DNA from: Sphingobium sp. HWE2-09
GTDB lineage: Bacteria > Pseudomonadota > Alphaproteobacteria > Sphingomonadales > Sphingomonadaceae
Reading direction: 5' to 3'
Assembly: GCF_035989265.1 (NCBI RefSeq)
Contig: NZ_JAYKZX010000003.1
Coordinates: forward strand, 1,302,001 to 1,366,000
DNA: 64,000 nt
Under the pieces are notes generated by a model, which was not told the origin of the DNA, ran no database searches, and worked only from the letters and a program-made list of their open reading frames with translations. Positions 27,704-36,614 of the stretch are shown one piece after another; the first letter of the stretch is position 1; every line of letters starts with the position of its first letter. A program made the translations under genes and the position numbers.

Positions 27704-27966
27704 TCCGATTTCCTTTTGCGTTCCAGGAACACCGCAAAGGCAGCGGTTGCGACGAAGTTGATGAGCGCGATGCCCAAGGCGATGTCGAGAAAGGCGCCCC
27801 GCCCTGTCGCAACGGCGGTGATGGCGGCGAAGCCCACCGCTACGGCGGTCAGCATGTCGAGCGCGATGAAGCGATCCGCAACGCTGGGACCACGCACCAT
27901 GCGCCAACCGGCGAGGCAGAGCGCGATCGCCAGGACGACCGACAAGATGGACAGGAAGAGACTCAT
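27700..27966 (-). CDS. mrpF: Mrp Na+/H+ antiporter subunit F
   Basis: An 88-residue subunit with three helices. 'LAGWRMVRGPSVADRFIALD' is the conserved MrpF region. The start at 27966 overlaps the mrpE stop as ATGA, and its own stop overlaps mrpG in the same way. It is expected to be part of the antiporter membrane complex. Confidence 0.9.
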   Translation of the reverse strand: MSLFLSILSVVLAIALCLAGWRMVRGPSVADRFIALDMLTAVAVGFAAITAVATGRGAFLDIALGIALINFVATAAFAVFLERKRKSE

Positions 27967-28307
27967 CGTGGCGATCCTTCCAGATCCAATATCCAGCGTT
28001 CGTAGAGGCACTTGAAGCGCGCGACCGTCTGCGCTGTATCGCTGCTGCTGAGGACGTGCAGGAAGAGCTGCTTGCGGTCGTCGGAGACATGAAGGCAGGT
28101 CGAACCGGGCGTGAGCGACGTGAAATAGGCGAACAAAGCGACGGCCCATGGCCGTTGCAGCACGACCGGTACGACAATGATCGCGGGGGTCGTGACGGTG
28201 CCGGGCGACAGCACGATACGCGCAACGTCCAGCGATGCGGTGGTGAGATCCCAGAGGAAGACCGCGGCCAGAATGATGATGGCCCTTACCTGACGCCCTA
28301 TCGTCAT
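27963..28307 (-). CDS. mrpE: Mrp Na+/H+ antiporter subunit E
   Basis: A 114-residue subunit, shorter than typical MrpE, which is often about 160 residues. The conserved stretch is 'SLTPGSTCLHVSDDRKQLFLHVL'; upstream are two hydrophobic helices ('IIILAAVFLWDLT', 'PWAVALFAYFTSL'). The short form is common in alphaproteobacterial Pha operons as far as I recall. It is coupled at both ends by ATGA overlaps. Confidence 0.88.
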   Translation of the reverse strand: MTIGRQVRAIIILAAVFLWDLTTASLDVARIVLSPGTVTTPAIIVVPVVLQRPWAVALFAYFTSLTPGSTCLHVSDDRKQLFLHVLSSSDTAQTVARFKCLYERWILDLEGSPR

Positions 28308-29776
28308 CGCCCCATCTCCATCATGCGGGCGGATTGCTGGGTGACCGCCCACAATCCTTGCGGGAACAGGCCGATCAGGACCGTAGCTGCGGACAAGAGC
28401 GCCATGGCGCCCAAGCCGGTTCGGGGCACACGCCGGATGCGCTGACCGGGCGTATCCTTCCAGCAGGCATCGGACCAGAAGGTCGCCATCGACACGATCG
28501 TCAGCAGCCCGGCGATCAGGGCGACGCCGCCGATCCACGCTATGCCCGCATCCAGGCTTTCGCGGATGACGATCATCTTGGCCCAGAAGCCGGACAGGGG
28601 CGGGATACCGGCCAGCGACAGCACCGGCACCGCAAACAGCGCAGCGAAGAGCGGATCGTGCCGCACCATGCCGCCGGTGCGGGTCAGATCCCAACTGCCG
28701 CTGGCCCGGCGGATCAGGCCCGCGCCCAGGAACAGGTTCGCCTGCACGATGATCGAGTGGACCATGTAGAAGATGGCGGCGGCGACGCCTTCGCGCGTGG
28801 CGATCGCCAGACCCGCCATCATATAGCCGACCTGCGCGATGACATGATAGGCGAGCAGGCGGCGCATATCCGTCTGCGCCAGCGCGCCTGCGACGCAGAC
28901 CAGCATCGTGGCGGCGGCGATGATGCCGAACAGCGGCACCATTTGCGCGGCGGCGGGCGATCCCGAAGCGGTGCCGAACAGCCCTGCGAAGATCAGCAGC
29001 AGGGCGTAGAAGCCCATTTTGGTCAGCAATCCTGCAAAGACCGCCGTCACGCTCGCCGGGGCGACATGATAGGAGGCGGGCAGCCAGAGGTGGAACGGCA
29101 CCAGCCCCGCCTTGAGCGCAAAACCGCCGAGCAGCAGCGCCGCCGCCGTGGCCGATGCGACGCTTGGCGGCGATTGGGCCAGTGCCGCCGCTGCCTCATG
29201 AATATTGAGCGTGGCGGTGATGCCGTAGATCATGCCGATGCCGAGCAGGATGAAGGTCGCGCCGAGCATGGCGAAGGCTGCGTAGCGGATGGCTGCGTGG
29301 ACCTGGGCTGGACGGCGATCGAGCGTCAGCAGGCCGATGGCACACAATAGCGCCAGTTCGAACCAGACATAGAGGTTGAACAGATCTTCGGTCAGGAACG
29401 CGCCGTTCACAGCCCCGATCATCGCCAGCATCATCGGATCATAGCCCGCGCGGCGACGGCGTGGCCCGATGTCGACCGGCGCATAGATGGCGGCGGCCAG
29501 CGCCACGAGCGCGGTCACCATGACTAGTGCGACGCCGGGCAAAGTCGCGGAAAAGCTCAGCCCCATGCCCTGGGGCCAGTTGCCGAACAGGGTCAACGGC
29601 GTGCTGCCGCTGGTCATGGCCCGCCTGAACAGCAAGGCCGATGCGATTGCAAGCAGCAGGCTGGTGACAAGGCCGGTGGCTCCGGCCAGAGCGGCCTGTT
29701 TACGGGCGAGCATGGCGATCGCTGCGCCGATGAAGGGAATGACAACCGGGGCGATGAGCAGCAGGGCGTCGGTCAT
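28304..29776 (-). CDS. mrpD: Mrp Na+/H+ antiporter subunit D
   Basis: A 490-residue proton-translocating membrane subunit homologous to NuoN/NuoM of complex I. 'FNLYVWFELALLCAIGLL', with the essential Glu region, and 'LKAGLVPFHLWLPASYHVAP', with the key Lys, identify it. 'LAYHVIAQVGYMMAG' is also typical. It has about 14 predicted helices. ATGA overlaps join it to mrpC and mrpE. Confidence 0.93.
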   Translation of the reverse strand: MTDALLLIAPVVIPFIGAAIAMLARKQAALAGATGLVTSLLLAIASALLFRRAMTSGSTPLTLFGNWPQGMGLSFSATLPGVALVMVTALVALAAAIYAPVDIGPRRRRAGYDPMMLAMIGAVNGAFLTEDLFNLYVWFELALLCAIGLLTLDRRPAQVHAAIRYAAFAMLGATFILLGIGMIYGITATLNIHEAAAALAQSPPSVASATAAALLLGGFALKAGLVPFHLWLPASYHVAPASVTAVFAGLLTKMGFYALLLIFAGLFGTASGSPAAAQMVPLFGIIAAATMLVCVAGALAQTDMRRLLAYHVIAQVGYMMAGLAIATREGVAAAIFYMVHSIIVQANLFLGAGLIRRASGSWDLTRTGGMVRHDPLFAALFAVPVLSLAGIPPLSGFWAKMIVIRESLDAGIAWIGGVALIAGLLTIVSMATFWSDACWKDTPGQRIRRVPRTGLGAMALLSAATVLIGLFPQGLWAVTQQSARMMEMGR

Positions 29777-30150
29777 GCTTCATTACCCGGCTTTGGCGGC
29801 GCGCCCATCGCTTCGGCGGCATTGGCGTCCTCCGCGCGGATGCTGCCGGACTGGCGCCAGGCGCGCAGCACCAGTGTCGCCATCACCACGGTCAGGGCAA
29901 AGCCGATGACGATGGCGGTCAGGATCAGCGCCTGGATCAGCGGATCGGCCGCTTCGCCCAGCCGCTGTTCCCCGTCCACGATGATCGGCGGCTGCTGGCT
30001 GCGGACGCGTCCCGCCAGGAACAGCAGCAGATTGGCGCCGGTCGCGAGCAACGAGAAGCCCAGCAACATGCGCACCAGATTGCGCGACAGGATCATGTAG
30101 AGGCCGCAGCCAACCGTCCCCGCACCGACAAAAGCATAAAGCAGGGTCAT
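29773..30150 (-). CDS. mrpC: Mrp Na+/H+ antiporter subunit C
   Basis: A 125-residue NuoK-like subunit with three helices. The motif 'DPLIQALILTAIVIGFALT' is diagnostic. The C-terminal tail is hydrophilic and variable. The start at 30150 overlaps the stop of the mrpAB fusion (ATGA). Confidence 0.92.
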   Translation of the reverse strand: MTLLYAFVGAGTVGCGLYMILSRNLVRMLLGFSLLATGANLLLFLAGRVRSQQPPIIVDGEQRLGEAADPLIQALILTAIVIGFALTVVMATLVLRAWRQSGSIRAEDANAAEAMGAPPKPGNEA

Positions 30151-32876
30151 CGTGCCGCCTCCCGCTGCAAGCCGAACAGGAAGGCGAGAACCGCCCCCCA
30201 CACGACCAGATAGACGCCGATATCGAAGACAAGGGTCGTGCCCAGTTTCGGCAAGCCCCATCCCGGTTGCCACCATAAATGCGTCAGGAAGGGCTGCCCG
30301 ACCAGCATCGCGGGCATCCCGCTCAACACCGTCAGCAATATGCCTACGCCGACCAAGGTCAGCGGATGGACCCGCAGGGATCGTTCCGCGCTGCCCACGC
30401 CATAGGCCAAAGCGAGCAGCGCGAAGGCCAACGCGGCGACCAGCCCGCCGACAAAGCCGCCGCCGGGCTGATCATGCCCGCGCCACAATATGACGAGCGA
30501 CGCCAGCAGCAGCAGCCCGGCAAGCCAGCGCCCGGTGACGTGCAGCGAGAAATGGACCGGCTGGGGTTCGTCGGCGGGCACGTCCCCGCCGCGCGACATC
30601 AGCAGGGATCGGGCAAGCACCGCCGCCATGGCGATCACCATCGTTTCGCCCAGCGTGTCGAAGGCACGGAAATCGACAAGGATGACATTGACGACATTAT
30701 GCCCTTGCGCCGCGATATAGCTCATCTGTCCGTAAAACTCGCTCGCGGCCGATTGATGATCGATGACGGTCATGTCGGCAAAGCCAAGGAACAGCGCGAT
30801 CGCCAGCGTGGTGCAGATAAGGGCGTCGGCCCGGCGCAGCCCCGCCGTGCGCGTGGACGGACTGGCCAACGGCACGGCGAGCAGCAACGCCGTCAACAAA
30901 ACGACGATCAGCGCTTCGACCGTGAATTGCGTGAGCGCGAGATCGGGCGCGCCATTGCCCATGAAGGTGATGGCGGTGGCAAAGCCCGTCAGGCCGGTCG
31001 CGATCATTGCGCTAAGCAGCGTCTTGGCCCGGCTCGCCGCAATCGCGCCGCCAAGGCCGACCAGCGCGACCAGCGTCAATCCAATGCGTACATCGCCCAG
31101 CGGCGGCAGGCGCGGCACTGCGCCCGATGCGATGACGGACCAGGCGATCAGCCCGACCATCATAGCGATCACCAGCCACAGATAGCGACGCAGGTCGCCA
31201 TGTTGGATCCATCCGGTCAAACTGCGCGCTTTGACCACTGTGTCGCGCAGGCTCCAGTCCCACAACCGCTCCAGGGCAACGGCGTCGATCCATCCGACCC
31301 GACGCAGACGGACATGGATGGGCTGCCAGAAGCGGACGATCAGCACGCCGACCGTGACGACGACGATGCTGAGCAGCAACATGGGCGTGACGCCATGCCA
31401 GATGGAGATATCGACCTCGACAGCGCGACCATAGACCGCCGCGACGGCGGGGCGCAGCGCCACGCGCGTGATCCATTCGGGCTGAAGGCTGATGACAAGT
31501 CCCGCCAGTGACAACAGCAGGGGCGGCATGACAAGCGAGAAACTTTCGCCATGGTGCACTTCGATGGGCTTGCCCCGGCCCAGGAAGAAAGGCCGCAATG
31601 TAATGACGCCAGCCACGCCCACCATCACTGCGTTGACGAGCACGGCGATGGCGAGCGGGGTCAGTTCCCAACTGCTTTCCAGTTGCGCTTCGAACAGGAA
31701 CTCTTTGGAGATGAAGCCCAGAAATGGCGGAATGCCCGCCATCGACAGGCTCGCGCCCACGCAGGCCAGCGCCGTCAGCGGCAGGAAACGCGCGAGGCCT
31801 CCCAGCGCGCGCAAATTCTGCTGCCCCGTTGCGTGCAGCACTGACCCGGCGCAGAAAAACAGCGCCGCTTTGTACAGCGCATGGGCGAGCAGGAAGCCGA
31901 CCATGGCGACGCTGGCCGCTGGTCCGTCGAGGCCAACGAGCAGGACCAATATGCCCAGCGACGCGATCGTCGAATAGGCGAGCGCGGACTTGAAATTTTC
32001 CGCCCGCAATGTCTGGAGCGCGGCCATCAGCATCGTGATGCAGGCGACCGTGATCACGACCGCCCTGCCCCAGCCCGTCGCGGCGAACAATGGTTCGAAC
32101 CGCGCCAACAGGTAGATGCCTAGCTTCACCATCGTGGCGGAATGGAGATAGGCGGACGCTGGCGTGGGCGCCTGCATCGCGTTAGGGAGCCAGAAATGAA
32201 ACGGAAATTGCGCCGATTTCGTGAAGGCGGCGATCAGGATGCACAGGACGATCGGCGTGCCCCATGGGCTGGCGACCAGTATGTCCGCCCGCGCCACCGC
32301 CGCCGCCATCGAATAGCCACCCAGCACGTGCCCCATCATCAGGATCGCAGCGAGCAGCGCCAGCCCGCCAAACGCCGTCACCTGAAGCGCCATGACCGCC
32401 GCCCTGCGCGATCGGGCGCTGCGCGAATCGAACCCGACCAGCAGGAAGGACAGGATGCTGGTCGCTTCCCAGAACAGCAGCATGACCAGCATGTTTTCCG
32501 CCAGCACCGTGCCCAGCATGGCGGTGAGGAACAACAGGATGAGCATGAAGAAACGGCTGCGCTGGCGCCCGTCCTTGTTGGTCAGATAGCCACCGGCGTA
32601 GATGACGACCAGCGTGCCGATCCCGGTGATGAGAAGGCAAAAGAGAAAGGAAAATCCGTCCAGCCGGAAAGTCAGGTCGAACCCCAGCGATGGCGCCCAG
32701 TTCACCCCTTCGCCCTTCACCCAGCCCCGTTCGACCACGGGCGCCAGGGCGATGAAGGCTGCGAACAGCCCGGCAGGCAGTAGGCTGATCAGCAGCCCGG
32801 CGCCCTTGCCGACGACGCGCGCAATGAGGGGCATCAGGCACGCGCCAAGGAAAGAAGCCAGCAGGATGTCGATCAT
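30147..32876 (-). CDS. mrpA: Mrp Na+/H+ antiporter fused subunit A-B (PhaAB type)
   Basis: A 909-residue membrane protein. The N-terminal two thirds is NuoL-like MrpA: 'MLVMLLFWEATSILSFLLVG', 'KSAQFPFHFWLPNAMQAPTP', 'LHSATMVKLGIYLLAR'. The C-terminal third contains the MrpB domain ('LLLASLVILWRGHDQPGGGFVGG'). Such fusions are characteristic of group 2 (Pha-type) Mrp operons of alphaproteobacteria. It is the first gene; 244 bases upstream, shared with a divergent monooxygenase gene, should hold the promoter. The complex supports Na+/K+ and pH homeostasis. Confidence 0.93.
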   Translation of the reverse strand: MIDILLASFLGACLMPLIARVVGKGAGLLISLLPAGLFAAFIALAPVVERGWVKGEGVNWAPSLGFDLTFRLDGFSFLFCLLITGIGTLVVIYAGGYLTNKDGRQRSRFFMLILLFLTAMLGTVLAENMLVMLLFWEATSILSFLLVGFDSRSARSRRAAVMALQVTAFGGLALLAAILMMGHVLGGYSMAAAVARADILVASPWGTPIVLCILIAAFTKSAQFPFHFWLPNAMQAPTPASAYLHSATMVKLGIYLLARFEPLFAATGWGRAVVITVACITMLMAALQTLRAENFKSALAYSTIASLGILVLLVGLDGPAASVAMVGFLLAHALYKAALFFCAGSVLHATGQQNLRALGGLARFLPLTALACVGASLSMAGIPPFLGFISKEFLFEAQLESSWELTPLAIAVLVNAVMVGVAGVITLRPFFLGRGKPIEVHHGESFSLVMPPLLLSLAGLVISLQPEWITRVALRPAVAAVYGRAVEVDISIWHGVTPMLLLSIVVVTVGVLIVRFWQPIHVRLRRVGWIDAVALERLWDWSLRDTVVKARSLTGWIQHGDLRRYLWLVIAMMVGLIAWSVIASGAVPRLPPLGDVRIGLTLVALVGLGGAIAASRAKTLLSAMIATGLTGFATAITFMGNGAPDLALTQFTVEALIVVLLTALLLAVPLASPSTRTAGLRRADALICTTLAIALFLGFADMTVIDHQSAASEFYGQMSYIAAQGHNVVNVILVDFRAFDTLGETMVIAMAAVLARSLLMSRGGDVPADEPQPVHFSLHVTGRWLAGLLLLASLVILWRGHDQPGGGFVGGLVAALAFALLALAYGVGSAERSLRVHPLTLVGVGILLTVLSGMPAMLVGQPFLTHLWWQPGWGLPKLGTTLVFDIGVYLVVWGAVLAFLFGLQREAAR

Positions 32877-33120
32877 TGCCTATCCAAATGCATCAAAACG
32901 ATCAGGGATGCATTGTCCGATCTGTAAGGAAAGATTTCCCGGATATGGCAGGCAGATGCGGCATCAACCCTGCCATGACAAATGGTATAAGCAGCGTTTC
33001 GTTCGCGAGGATGATTGGGACATGGCAGACCGCTTATGCATTCCCTTCCAGCGATCGACATGAATTAAGTTCGGCTTTCCCCCTCTTGGAAGGCGCTGTT
33101 CGCTCGTCTAGACGGCGGCC

Positions 33121-34341
33121 ATGCAGGGTCTGACTATCGCGATCGCAGGCTGCGGGCCTTGTGGACTGGCCGCAGCGCTGTTGCTCCATCGCGCGGGCCA
33201 TCATGTGACCCTGTTCGAACGGTTCGACACGCCCCGCCCCATCGGGTCTGGCCTGATGATCCAACCCACGGGTATGGCGGTCCTTGATCAACTGGGTTTG
33301 TTGGACGAAGTCCTGCGTCGGGGATCGCGGATCGACCGTCTGTTCGGCAAGGCGGGCAAGCGCGTCGTGCTGGACGTCCATTATGCCGCCTTGCGCCAGC
33401 GCGGGACGTTCGGCATCGGCATCCACCGGGCCAGCCTGTTCGCGATATTGCATGAGGCCGTGGTGAAGGCAGGCATCATCGTTCATACTGGTTGAACGTT
33501 GATCGGCAGCGAGCCAATCGGTGCGCAACGCGCCCTTCGCTTTGCCGATGGTGACGTCGGCATTCCTTACGACCTGGTTGTCGACGCATTGGGCACGCGC
33601 ACACCGCTGGCGCCACCGACCGGGCGGGAACTGGCCTATGGCGCTCTATGGGCCAGTCTCGACTGGCCCCAGGATGAAGGCTTCGATCCCCACGCCCTTG
33701 CACAGCGCTATGACCGCGCCAGTATCATGGCGGGCGTCCTGCCGATCGGCATCTCGTCTGACGCGAAAGCGCCAAAGGCCGCCTTCTTCTGGTCGTTGCG
33801 CGCCGATCGCCTTGATGACTGGCACAGGGCCGGATTGGGGCCATGGAAGGCGCAGGTTGCCGCACTCTGGCCGGAATGCGCGCGCCTGCTCGACCAGATT
33901 GATGATCCCGGCCAGTTGACCTTCGCTCGCTACGCCCACCGAACCTTGCGATCGCCTGCGGAGACGGCGTTGGTCCATATCGGTGATGCCTGGCATTCCG
34001 CCAGTCCCCAGCTTGGGCAGGGTGCCAACATGGCCCTGCTGGACGCCTGGGCGCTAGCCCGGGGTCTGGCGGAAGCGAACAGCGTGGATGCGGGCCTTCG
34101 TCGCGGCATCCAGCTGCGGCGACGCCATGTCCTGACCTATCAGTGGCTTACTGCATTGTTTACACCGGTCTATCAGTCAGACAGCCACCTGCTGCCCTTG
34201 ATCCGGGATCGCCTGGTCGGCCCGCTATCGAAGGTCTGGCCCGCCACCACCATACAGGCGGCCATGGTCAGCGGTCTTGTCGGCAACCCGTTGAAACCGC
34301 TGGGGCTGACGCATGAACGGAATGCGACAGCCCCACAATAG
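33121..34341 (+). pseudogene. FAD-dependent aromatic monooxygenase interrupted by an in-frame TGA
   Basis: A continuous 407-codon frame of a class A flavoprotein hydroxylase (UbiH/p-hydroxybenzoate hydroxylase-like), broken once by TGA at 33493-33495 (codon 125). The N-terminal FAD fold is 'IAIAGCGPCGLAAALLLHRAG' and the second FAD motif is 'IGDAWHSASPQLGQGANMAL'; both lie in the same frame on either side of the stop. One C-to-T change (CGA to TGA) would explain it. The downstream part lacks the FAD-binding start and should be inactive alone. It is divergent from the Mrp operon. Confidence 0.82.
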
Positions 34342-34414
34342 GCATGAGCGGCGGACGCAGGCCTTGGGCGTCTATTCCGCGATACAATATAGGCTCAGCA
34401 TCGCGTAAGCGTAT

Positions 34415-35380
34415 CTATGATCCGCCATCCTCCGGTTCCGGCACCATGCCCGCGTTGGGATTGTTGCTTTGATCCGGATCGCCCAGCTGCTCTTCGCAAT
34501 TATATTCCTTGAACAGCGCCAGTTCGGGCTGCCAGGAATAGGTCCGCACGATCGTCCAGGGCGCGGTGTAATAAAGCGGGTCATCGACCGTCGTGACGAT
34601 TTCCAGATAAGGCTTGGTCTTGCCGTTATCGACCTTGCGAATACGCTCGGTCAGCGTCGTGCGGGTCGATAGCGGGGTTCCGTTCACGTCGAAATAGAGC
34701 GTCTGGCGAAACCCTTCGACGGTGACGACCAGCGTGTTGCCGTCCCAGTGGCCGACCGACCGGCCCATATAGGGCTTTTCCGCCGTTTTCGGCGCGACGG
34801 CGGGATCGAGCAGGATGGTCCAGCGGCCATGATATTCTTCAAATAGGAAATCTACCACGCCCTTCGACTGGAATATCTGAAACGGCATGCCCAGGTCGCG
34901 CTGCCATTGCGGGCCGGGCGGACGGCATTGTGCCGAGGCGTTGAGGAAAGGCTTGCCGGTGGTCAGCGCGTTGACGCGGCGCGCCAGCACCTTGGCGCCC
35001 TCCATCGTATAGGGCAGGACTGCGCCGTACATGTCCCTTTGCACGCGAAATTCCAGCGGCTGGTTATGCACCCAGGTGCCGCGAAGATCGCGCGGATCGG
35101 CGGGGGGTCTGGGCGTTTCGGCCGTGAACGGCGCGAGCGGCTGGACGACGCCGGGTGCGGCCGGTGGCAATTCGCTTACCAGTTTTTCCGCGGGTGTCGG
35201 CGGCGGCGGTGGCGGGAAGGGGCTGGGCGGTTCGCCGCCTTCCGCCCCCTGACCGGGCGGCGGCGGCATTTGCGCCGCCGCGCCGACGGACTGGGTCAAC
35301 GTGAGGGCAAGGCAAGCCAGAATGGTAGCCTTGCGCGAAAACGGCGAACGGCGGCGAGCCGGAACCGATTGCGCGATCAA
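34415..35380 (-). CDS. Family B secreted protein of unknown function (copy 1)
   Basis: A 321-residue exported protein I cannot assign to a named family. A signal peptide ('ATILACLALTLTQSVGAAAQ') is followed by a Pro/Gly-rich linker. The conserved core has 'YTMEGAKVLARRVNAL', 'AQCRPPGPQWQRDLGMPF', 'FLFEEYHGRW', 'SVGHWDGNTLVVTVEGF' and the C-terminal 'EYNCEEQLGDP'. The two cysteines in those motifs are shared by all four B copies and may form a disulfide. The start is inferred as TTG at 35380, overlapping the upstream TGA as TTGA; there is no clear ribosome binding site. It is the last gene of the long operon, paired with family A copy 1. Confidence 0.75.
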   Translation of the reverse strand: MIAQSVPARRRSPFSRKATILACLALTLTQSVGAAAQMPPPPGQGAEGGEPPSPFPPPPPPTPAEKLVSELPPAAPGVVQPLAPFTAETPRPPADPRDLRGTWVHNQPLEFRVQRDMYGAVLPYTMEGAKVLARRVNALTTGKPFLNASAQCRPPGPQWQRDLGMPFQIFQSKGVVDFLFEEYHGRWTILLDPAVAPKTAEKPYMGRSVGHWDGNTLVVTVEGFRQTLYFDVNGTPLSTRTTLTERIRKVDNGKTKPYLEIVTTVDDPLYYTAPWTIVRTYSWQPELALFKEYNCEEQLGDPDQSNNPNAGMVPEPEDGGS

Positions 35381-36126
35381 GACGCGAACGCCGACTGATG
35401 CTTGGCGATGCGGTCCATGCAGACATCCTCTGGAAAAGCCGCGTCGGGCTGGCGCTTGTAGGTGATCACGCTGGTCCATGGCTGCGTGAAATTGACCGGA
35501 TCGGCGATCGTCACGCGGTCCTCCAGCGTGTTGGCGTCGACCAGGCGGATTCGCTCCGTCACCTTCATGTCAATGCTGTGCGGGACGAGATCGTCGATCA
35601 GCGTGCGTTCGGAAACGTCCGATGTCGTCGCGACCAAACTGTCGCCTTCCCAATGCCCTTTGGACACGCCGGTCATATTCGGCACGACTGGCGGATCGAC
35701 AGATAGGCCGCGCACGTCGATCTGGCGGATCGCGCGGTTCCATTCGAAATCGAACGTCACGACATTCTGCTGCTGCCAGATTTTGAAGCGCTTGGGCGTC
35801 AGCATCAGGCGCGGCACGCCGGGCGTGCTGCAACGGGATGTGGCGATGTCATAGGCGTCATAGTCCTTGCGCGCCTTCAGCCCCTTGTTCCGCTCATAGG
35901 CTTTGCGGCCCTCCGCCGTGAAGGGGATGGCCCCCGCCACCGGTTTGAGGCTGCCGGTCGGCGTGGCGATCTGCCACACGCCCTCCAGATTGGCGGTCGC
36001 GGCTGGAACTGCTGACGGCGTCTGGGCGACCAGTGCGGCGCACGGCATCAGTAGCGCCACCGCGAGAGATGCACCGCGCCATGCAATACGACGCCTGCCG
36101 AGGGTGCGGATTTTTACACCCATCAT
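35377..36126 (-). CDS. Family A secreted protein of unknown function (copy 1)
   Basis: A 249-residue exported protein with a signal peptide ending 'CAALVAQ'. The core has 'NLEGVWQIATPTG', 'AIPFTAEGRKAYERNKGLKA', 'RCSTPGVPRLMLTPKRFKIW', 'FDFEWNRAIRQIDVRGL', 'VSKGHWEGDSLVATTSD', 'RTLIDDLVPHS' and 'FPEDVCMDRIAKHQSAF'. Its two conserved cysteines correspond in position to those in all family A copies. It overlaps DUF6152 upstream (ATGA) and family B downstream (TTGA), so the three proteins are probably made together. The closest copy here by eye is the one at 53.5-54.2 kb. Confidence 0.82.
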   Translation of the reverse strand: MMGVKIRTLGRRRIAWRGASLAVALLMPCAALVAQTPSAVPAATANLEGVWQIATPTGSLKPVAGAIPFTAEGRKAYERNKGLKARKDYDAYDIATSRCSTPGVPRLMLTPKRFKIWQQQNVVTFDFEWNRAIRQIDVRGLSVDPPVVPNMTGVSKGHWEGDSLVATTSDVSERTLIDDLVPHSIDMKVTERIRLVDANTLEDRVTIADPVNFTQPWTSVITYKRQPDAAFPEDVCMDRIAKHQSAFAS

Positions 36127-36614
36127 GACTGCGGACGTCCTGTGGGTGCGCCCTGCGGCTTGCCCGATTGCAGTGCGCTGGCTTCCGTATCGGAATAGGA
36201 CCGGCCGTCCGCCATGGTCAATTTCGACATGAAACCGCCCGGCAGACCGCTTACATTAGGATGATAGATGATCTGTACCTTGTCCCCGCTATGGAAATCG
36301 CGTGGCTGAAAGCCCTGCTTTACGAACAGCAGTGGGCTTCCGCTGCCCAGCGACATGGACGATATCTTGCCCTTGGCGTCCTTGTACATCACGATCAGCG
36401 ACGAATGGGGCGCGCCCCAACGGAACTCCTTTATCGTCGCCGACACGGTCATGGACTTGGCCATGTCGTAAGCGCGAAAGGAATGATGGGCCAGGACCGG
36501 CCCGGCAGACAGCGCCATCAGCGCCGCTGCCGGAACGATCCGCAACCATAGACTCGATTTGCCTGTCATCGCATGTTCCATTGGTGCTTTACGATCCCAT
36601 TTGGCTGCGGTCAT
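36123..36614 (-). CDS. DUF6152 family periplasmic protein (copy 1)
   Basis: A 163-residue exported protein. The signal peptide ends 'GPVLA' and the mature N-terminus is 'HHSFRAYDMAKSMTVSATIK', the DUF6152 hallmark. 'EFRWGAPHSSLIVMY' follows. The exposed His-His at the mature N-terminus invites metal binding, but the function of DUF6152 is not established. The ATG overlaps the TonB receptor stop (ATGA). A shorter start at the second or third ATG (MTGKSS...) would give a more usual signal peptide. It heads cassette 1: DUF6152, A, B. Confidence 0.85.
   Translation of the reverse strand: MTAAKWDRKAPMEHAMTGKSSLWLRIVPAAALMALSAGPVLAHHSFRAYDMAKSMTVSATIKEFRWGAPHSSLIVMYKDAKGKISSMSLGSGSPLLFVKQGFQPRDFHSGDKVQIIYHPNVSGLPGGFMSKLTMADGRSYSDTEASALQSGKPQGAPTGRPQS

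Noticed and set aside
33493..33495. Selenocysteine coding by the in-frame TGA
   Set aside because: No SECIS-like hairpin was evident after the codon, and this hydroxylase family has no known selenoprotein members.
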